NCBI GenBank assembly: GCA_016936075.1
Contig: JAFGPS010000063.1
Span: 1 to 47,065, forward strand
Direction: 5' to 3'
DNA: 47,065 nucleotides
Source: Sedimentisphaerales bacterium
Lineage (GTDB): Bacteria; Planctomycetota; Phycisphaerae; Sedimentisphaerales; Anaerobacaceae
Shown: positions 43,511 through 47,065 of the stretch, one piece after another
How positions within the stretch are numbered: the stretch's first letter is position 1
Layout of the letters: each line of letters opens with the position of its first letter
Program-made: the position numbers and the translations under genes
Notes under the pieces: generated by a model
What the model was told of the DNA's origin: nothing
Databases searched by the model: none
The model's input: the letters and a program-made list of their open reading frames with translations, nothing else

Positions 43511-43569
43511 GTAGGGTGCGTTTCAACGCACCTTTTTTTATTCATTTGGTGCGATACATCGCACCCTAC
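43511..43569. repeat. GTAGGGTG inverted-repeat element, copy 2
   Basis: GTAGGGTGCG (43511-43520) pairs with the mirror CGCACCCTAC ending at 43569; inside, GGTGCG-type half-sites repeat (AACGCACC, then TTTGGTGCGA). It lies 29 bp upstream of the isochorismatase-family start, in the opposite flank to copy 1. Confidence 0.7.
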
Positions 43570-43650
43570 TTAATCCTAACAATAACTAATTTATTTAAAG
43601 TTTCTTATCTATATAAATATTTATTAACTCTTCATGTTTTCAGCTTCAAA

Positions 43651-44754
43651 TTACCAGATAATTTTCGTTTCTCTGTATGGTTCGTTATCTGCCGCGGATT
43701 CAAAGACAAGGTCTGATTTCATTTGTTCCGGTGTGAGTATCCCCTTGAACTTGCATAAATTCATTTTCACAGGTAATTCACCAACTAATGTTTTAATATT
43801 TATCTCAGTACTTCTGAAAATACTTTCTATATTATAAGCTCTTCCGATAACTTTCGAACGTTTAAGCGGCATTAAGCTGCCGCAGGTCTGTTTGTTTTCA
43901 GTTAAGGTATATATCACTACTTCAGTTTCCTGGCCAACAAGCGAAGTGAGAGCTAAAGGATATGTTGCTTTATCCGTTTTAAATCTTAATACAAGTGGCG
44001 CAACCATTCCACGAGATATATATTTATCCCCTGCAACAATCTTAGCAACAACAAAGCACCATTGCTTTTCAATATAATCCTTAAAAACAGTTATATCTTT
44101 ATCACTATATCCAAACCTATTTTCATTTAACCATTCTATTATCGCATTTTCACTATCGCTTTTTATAACCTTTACATCGTAGATTCCAACTTGCTCTGAT
44201 TTAATAACATCAACTAAACCTTCTGCTCTATTTATTAAAAGAGAAGGTATAAAATGAACGAAAACAAAGTACAAAGATATTAAAAATAAAGGTAGATACT
44301 TAAGACAATACTTCTTTCCAGATTGCCATTTTTGTGTTGGATAAAATAAAAGAATAATAATAAAGAATCCAAAATAGATTGCACTAAATAAACTACATAA
44401 CAAAAGAAATAAACCAAAGATGATTGTACTAATATCGATTATTTTAGGTTGTGTTGACCTTGCGACTCTCAAAAAAAAGGTATTTGCTTTATCAAGATCA
44501 AATGATAATATTTCCGGTGCCGATGGAACGGGAACAATCCAACCTAATCTTCCGATCGTAATATCCTTGGTAAGTTCATATTTACTTTGGAGAATAAGCG
44601 TTTCAGAGCCTTCATGAAAGATTAGAAACGCACGTTGGTATGGTATTTTGTCTGGAATTCGCTCTGTATTATAAAATCGTCCATCAGCAAATGATTTCGG
44701 GGATAAATTGCATATAACTATTAATAGAAAAACAAATCCCGCTCTATTCTTCAT
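43651..44754 (-). CDS. DUF2330-like membrane protein
   Basis: A 367-residue exported protein. Signal peptide (AGFVFLLIVICNLSPKSFA), then ADGRFYNTERIPDKIPYQRA, HEGSETLILQSKYELTKDIT and IGRLGWIVPVPSAPEI, the pattern of DUF2330 (ADG...Q.A...G.E...WviPvPs.P). Two or three membrane helices follow (about 105-175; IIFGLFLLLCSLFSAIYFGF), and a further periplasmic domain. Function of the family is unknown. Confidence 0.72.
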   Translation of the reverse strand: MKNRAGFVFLLIVICNLSPKSFADGRFYNTERIPDKIPYQRAFLIFHEGSETLILQSKYELTKDITIGRLGWIVPVPSAPEILSFDLDKANTFFLRVARSTQPKIIDISTIIFGLFLLLCSLFSAIYFGFFIIILLFYPTQKWQSGKKYCLKYLPLFLISLYFVFVHFIPSLLINRAEGLVDVIKSEQVGIYDVKVIKSDSENAIIEWLNENRFGYSDKDITVFKDYIEKQWCFVVAKIVAGDKYISRGMVAPLVLRFKTDKATYPLALTSLVGQETEVVIYTLTENKQTCGSLMPLKRSKVIGRAYNIESIFRSTEINIKTLVGELPVKMNLCKFKGILTPEQMKSDLVFESAADNEPYRETKIIW

Positions 44755-44887
44755 TTTAACCTTCCCAATAAGAATTCAATCTATCCTAAAATGAGTATCT
44801 CAATAATCAGAAAATATATTAAAAGCAAATTATTGTCAATCATTTTGTCAGAACCAATAAGAAAACCTAAACTTGAAGATATGGAGA

Positions 44888-44940
44888 AGAAAAAAGCCCC
44901 TGCATTTTTTCCTAAAATTAGTTGTTTGAGATGCAGGGGC
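44888..44940 (-). terminator. Rho-independent terminator of the PEP-CTERM gene
   Basis: Minus strand: GCCCCTGCAT (from 44940) pairs with ATGCAGGGGC (to 44896), around a 25-nt loop, then a T run (the A tract at 44890-44895). It lies about 90 bp after the PEP-CTERM stop at 45031. Confidence 0.8.
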
Positions 44941-45030
44941 GAACTACAACTGTAAACTTCCCTGCAAACAGCATTTTTCATTTATAGCCAAACTTCTGAT
45001 TGAGGTGAAAAGTTTCTGTAAAATAAAACG

Positions 45031-45762
45031 CTATATCGTTTTTCTTCTCAATCGCAATCCTGAATAACTTAAGCCTATTAGACCAAGCAAAGCTGCTCCG
45101 GGGACTGGGACAGGTTCAAATACTCCATGTATTACAATATCTCTTTTTATTGATTCGTTCTCTGTTCCCGAAAAATGAAGAACAGGATGAATAGAAACTA
45201 CAGGTAAAAATCCATCAGAAACTTGGATAATAGATTCTGTGCCATTAAGCTCCAATTTAGAGCCGTTATACGCGATATATAAATCCAAGTCAGGGTCATT
45301 TTCAGAATCGAAAGTAGCACCAGTAATTTTTAATTTCAATTTTCCTATTTCATCTGGATTAAAATATATATTCATCGATAAATAAGAAAAACCATCATAT
45401 TGAAATTGTATAGGTTCGACTCCTTGGGGATTTTGTATCCAGCCGCTAACACCCATACTAATAGTAAATTCATAATTTTCAAGTATGAAATCCCAGTATG
45501 CGCTTGAATACCCGCTTACAATCGAATCATCATAGGATAAGTCTTTATAATCATAATCCGAATCAGGGATACTGAGGAAATGGTATTCTATCCAGCCACC
45601 GTTCGTTTCATTAAAACCAGGAATACTTTTATCATATACAGTAGCCAGCCCTATAACAATATCGCCCTCACCAAAATATTCATACATTTCAGCAAATACT
45701 GAACTTGACCAAAAACAAAGAATTAATGTTGCGAACAATACAAGAATTGACTGTCTTTTCAT
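45031..45762 (-). CDS. PEP-CTERM-anchored exported protein
   Basis: A 243-residue protein with a Sec signal peptide (ILVLFATLILCFWSSSVFAE) and a C-terminal sorting tail: PVPVPGAALLGLIGLSYSG, a short helix, and LRLRRKTI. This is a PEP-CTERM signal of the VPxPGAALLG type recognised by exosortase in EPS-producing bacteria; no exosortase gene is in the window. The body (about 25-210) is an Asp/Tyr/Ser-rich beta domain that I do not recognise. GAGGAGG is a perfect ribosome site just upstream of the ATG. Confidence 0.85.
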   Translation of the reverse strand: MKRQSILVLFATLILCFWSSSVFAEMYEYFGEGDIVIGLATVYDKSIPGFNETNGGWIEYHFLSIPDSDYDYKDLSYDDSIVSGYSSAYWDFILENYEFTISMGVSGWIQNPQGVEPIQFQYDGFSYLSMNIYFNPDEIGKLKLKITGATFDSENDPDLDLYIAYNGSKLELNGTESIIQVSDGFLPVVSIHPVLHFSGTENESIKRDIVIHGVFEPVPVPGAALLGLIGLSYSGLRLRRKTI

Positions 45763-46034
45763 CTCAAATCCTCCTCAAAATAAATTATTAAACTTCTCCT
45801 TGTAATGAATGACATCCTTGAACTGGCAAGATTATACTCTTTTCCGATTTCCTTGTCTATTGTGGGAACTACGTATTTTTTAAAATAATCTTCATAAAGA
45901 GGTAGTTTTATACGTCTTTGCCAAGTTCTTCTGCCAGAACCCCCTGCCACAGGCCTTATACAATCAACATGGGGTATCGTATAACCTGATAGAAGCCCGA
46001 ACTCCTTCTTAGCTATAGTTTGTACCGTCTTGAT
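45759..46034 (-). pseudogene. Possible gene remnant or start-less frame
   Basis: An open frame of 91 codons runs from just after a TGA at 46035-46037 to a TGA overlapping the PEP-CTERM ATG (ATGA). It reads FGLLSGYTIPHVDCIRPVAG, then SGRRTWQRRIKLPLYEDYFK and KYVVPTIDKEIGKEYN. The composition is protein-like, yet the only start is a GTG at 45950 without a clear ribosome site. I do not recognise the family; it may be the broken end of a lost gene, or chance. Confidence 0.25.
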
Positions 46035-46339
46035 TCAGATAATGACCATAACATAACGACTTAATTTATCGAAACAATGATTAAGGGCAAAATAGAGTTG
46101 CATAATATATAATCAGTAAATACAAAGTTTTTTCTCTCATAAATACAGTTACAACAAGAGTTAAGAACATGTTAGAAAATAAATACAAAAAAAAACAGAA
46201 AAATATCTCTTTACAGTTAATCGATTTTCCATATAATTATAGATACAGATTGAATGTGCGTAACAACAATATCTGGTTTAATTTCCGTGTATTTTTCTAT
46301 ATGCTGTGGTCCTTTTTATTCGCATGGAAGCGCACATTA

Positions 46340-46804
46340 ATGAAAAAAAACAAAATCCCCGAAAAACTATCCCCTGCACTTTTAACGATTGAGCAGACCT
46401 GCCAGCTTCTTAATGTCAGCCGTGCCGAATTCTATCGTCTTAAAGCGAAAGGGAAAATTGGGCCTCAACCTGTTGGATTAAGTAGAAAATATTTATATCG
46501 CAAGGACGAAATAGAAAATTGGATAAAAGCAGGACTTCCCAATAAAGATATATGGAGAATCATTATGAAAAAAGAACAAGACTACAAAAATAACGTTAAT
46601 ATCAACATCAACAATTTCAATGGAGTATTAGGGAACGTTCAATCAGAAAATTTACAGAACGAAAACAATACAAATTGCAATAATTTCAAGAACAATAAAG
46701 ATGTTTTAAAGAATAGAAATATTGCTCAAGCACTATTTACCTTCATTAAAAAATCCATAGGATTTTTGGGATTAATAAAGTCATTTATTCTAAAATTATT
46801 ATGA
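46340..46804 (+). CDS. Helix-turn-helix (excisionase/MerR-like) DNA-binding protein
   Basis: A protein of about 154 residues if started at 46340 (MKKNKIPEKLSPALLTIEQT), where GGAAG lies 9 bp upstream; the frame continues upstream to an ATG at 46169 with a weaker site. The DNA-binding part reads LTIEQTCQLLNVSRAEFYRL, KAKGKIGPQPVGLSRKYLYR and KDEIENWIKAGLP, a winged helix-turn-helix of the excisionase/AlpA type. The tail is Asn-rich (NNVNININNFNGVLGN) and ends in a hydrophobic basic stretch (KKSIGFLGLIKSFILKLL). It may act on nearby repeats or a lost element. Confidence 0.75.
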   Translation: MKKNKIPEKLSPALLTIEQTCQLLNVSRAEFYRLKAKGKIGPQPVGLSRKYLYRKDEIENWIKAGLPNKDIWRIIMKKEQDYKNNVNININNFNGVLGNVQSENLQNENNTNCNNFKNNKDVLKNRNIAQALFTFIKKSIGFLGLIKSFILKLL

Positions 46805-46862
46805 TCAAGATTGCCGCATTCCCAGGGGACTCGCAATGATCGCCTTTTTCTTTGCGAGCTTT

Positions 46863-46890
46863 GACTTCGACGAGCTCAGTCGAGTCGCGG
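46863..46890 (+). repeat. Dispersed GACTTCGAC...GAGTCG repeat, copy 2
   Basis: GACTTCGACGAGCTCAGTCG followed by AGTCGCGG; inverted relative to 42586-42613, with about 25 of 28 positions alike. A further TTGTCGAAGA follows closely. Confidence 0.65.
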
Positions 46891-46929
46891 CTTTGTCGAA
46901 GATGCCTAAGGTGCAGGATATTTTTTTTA

Positions 46930-46963
46930 TGGATTCCCGCCTGCGCGAGAATGACAGAGTCAT
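46930..46963 (+). repeat. TGGATTCCCGCC...AGAATGACA repeat, second copy
   Basis: Starts TGGATTCCCGCCTGCGCGAG and ends GAATGACAGAGTCAT; it matches 4726-4759 at 32 of 34 positions, on the same strand. Confidence 0.75.
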
Positions 46964-47065
46964 GGTAGTGAATAATCTGTGTAAATCCTATGAATCGGAG
47001 CCGGTCAAGTTTTTTTCTTCGTCATTTTCATAACTTTTTTTATTCTTTCTTACTAAGCGTTTTGC

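Noticed and set aside
46169..46339. N-terminal 57 residues of the helix-turn-helix frame
   Set aside because: They are Asn/Phe/Tyr-rich without family resemblance, and the ATG at 46340 has a better ribosome site; not fully excluded.
46836..47033. 65-codon frame near the right end
   Set aside because: It is made of the two dispersed repeats at 46863-46890 and 46930-46963, with no ribosome site.

Overview
The window looks like a chromosomal segment of an AT-rich planctomycete, most likely of the class Phycisphaerae (Sedimentisphaerales-like). This is inferred from gene content: secreted proteins carrying dockerin-like Asp-rich repeats (aspartates of the D-x-D/N-x-D-G-x-(V/I)-D type followed by a 'SW' or similar), a VPxPGAALLG PEP-CTERM sorting tail, a bifunctional AroD-AroE protein, a type II secretion system whose L component is PilM-like, and many TTG/GTG starts. 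No rRNA, phage, intact insertion sequence or CRISPR array is visible.

Layout. 1-2.5 kb: grpE, an FmdB-type zinc ribbon gene and the convergent aroDE. 2.6-4.4 kb: a secreted C10 (streptopain-like) cysteine peptidase with a strong promoter and a perfect Shine-Dalgarno sequence, but an apparent ATA start. 4.4-4.9 kb: a decayed gene remnant and a nested palindromic repeat. 5.1-16.3 kb (minus): a complete gspC-D-E-F-G-H-I-J-K-L-M cluster, preceded on the same strand by a CPBP protease gene and tRNA-Arg(TCG). 17.5-19.2 kb: a two-gene YeeE/YedE-type transporter. 19.4-22.9 kb: a zinc-ribbon membrane protein overlapping a FixJ-type regulator, and its five-PAS histidine kinase. 23.2-26.4 kb (minus): a fused TIGR03546/TIGR03545-type membrane protein and a secreted esterase. 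26.9-29.6 kb: a large multidomain exoprotein. 30-33 kb: a DUF2769 protein, a possible small RNA, and an ECF sigma operon that also encodes a bacterial protein with an archaeal ThrRS-type editing domain. 33-34.6 kb: an SSF symporter and a 50-residue membrane peptide. 34.6-40.4 kb (minus): a TolC / adaptor / ABC ATPase / MacB-like permease export operon. 40.8-42.4 kb: tRNA-Cys, a PilZ-coiled-coil protein and a macrodomain protein. 42.4-47 kb: repeat-rich DNA with an isochorismatase-family hydrolase, a DUF2330 protein, a PEP-CTERM protein and a helix-turn-helix protein.

How the genes work together. The peptidase, the 921-residue exoprotein and the esterase all have Sec signal peptides and are plausible clients of the type II system encoded here; two of them end in or contain dockerin-like modules that could tether them outside the cell. 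The TolC-MacAB operon is a second export route. The most unusual items are the editing-domain protein in the ECF operon, the ATA-started peptidase, the YeeE/YedE pair lacking the usual cysteines, and the natural fusion of two normally separate families. All functions are inferred from sequence motifs recognised by eye; no database search was run.
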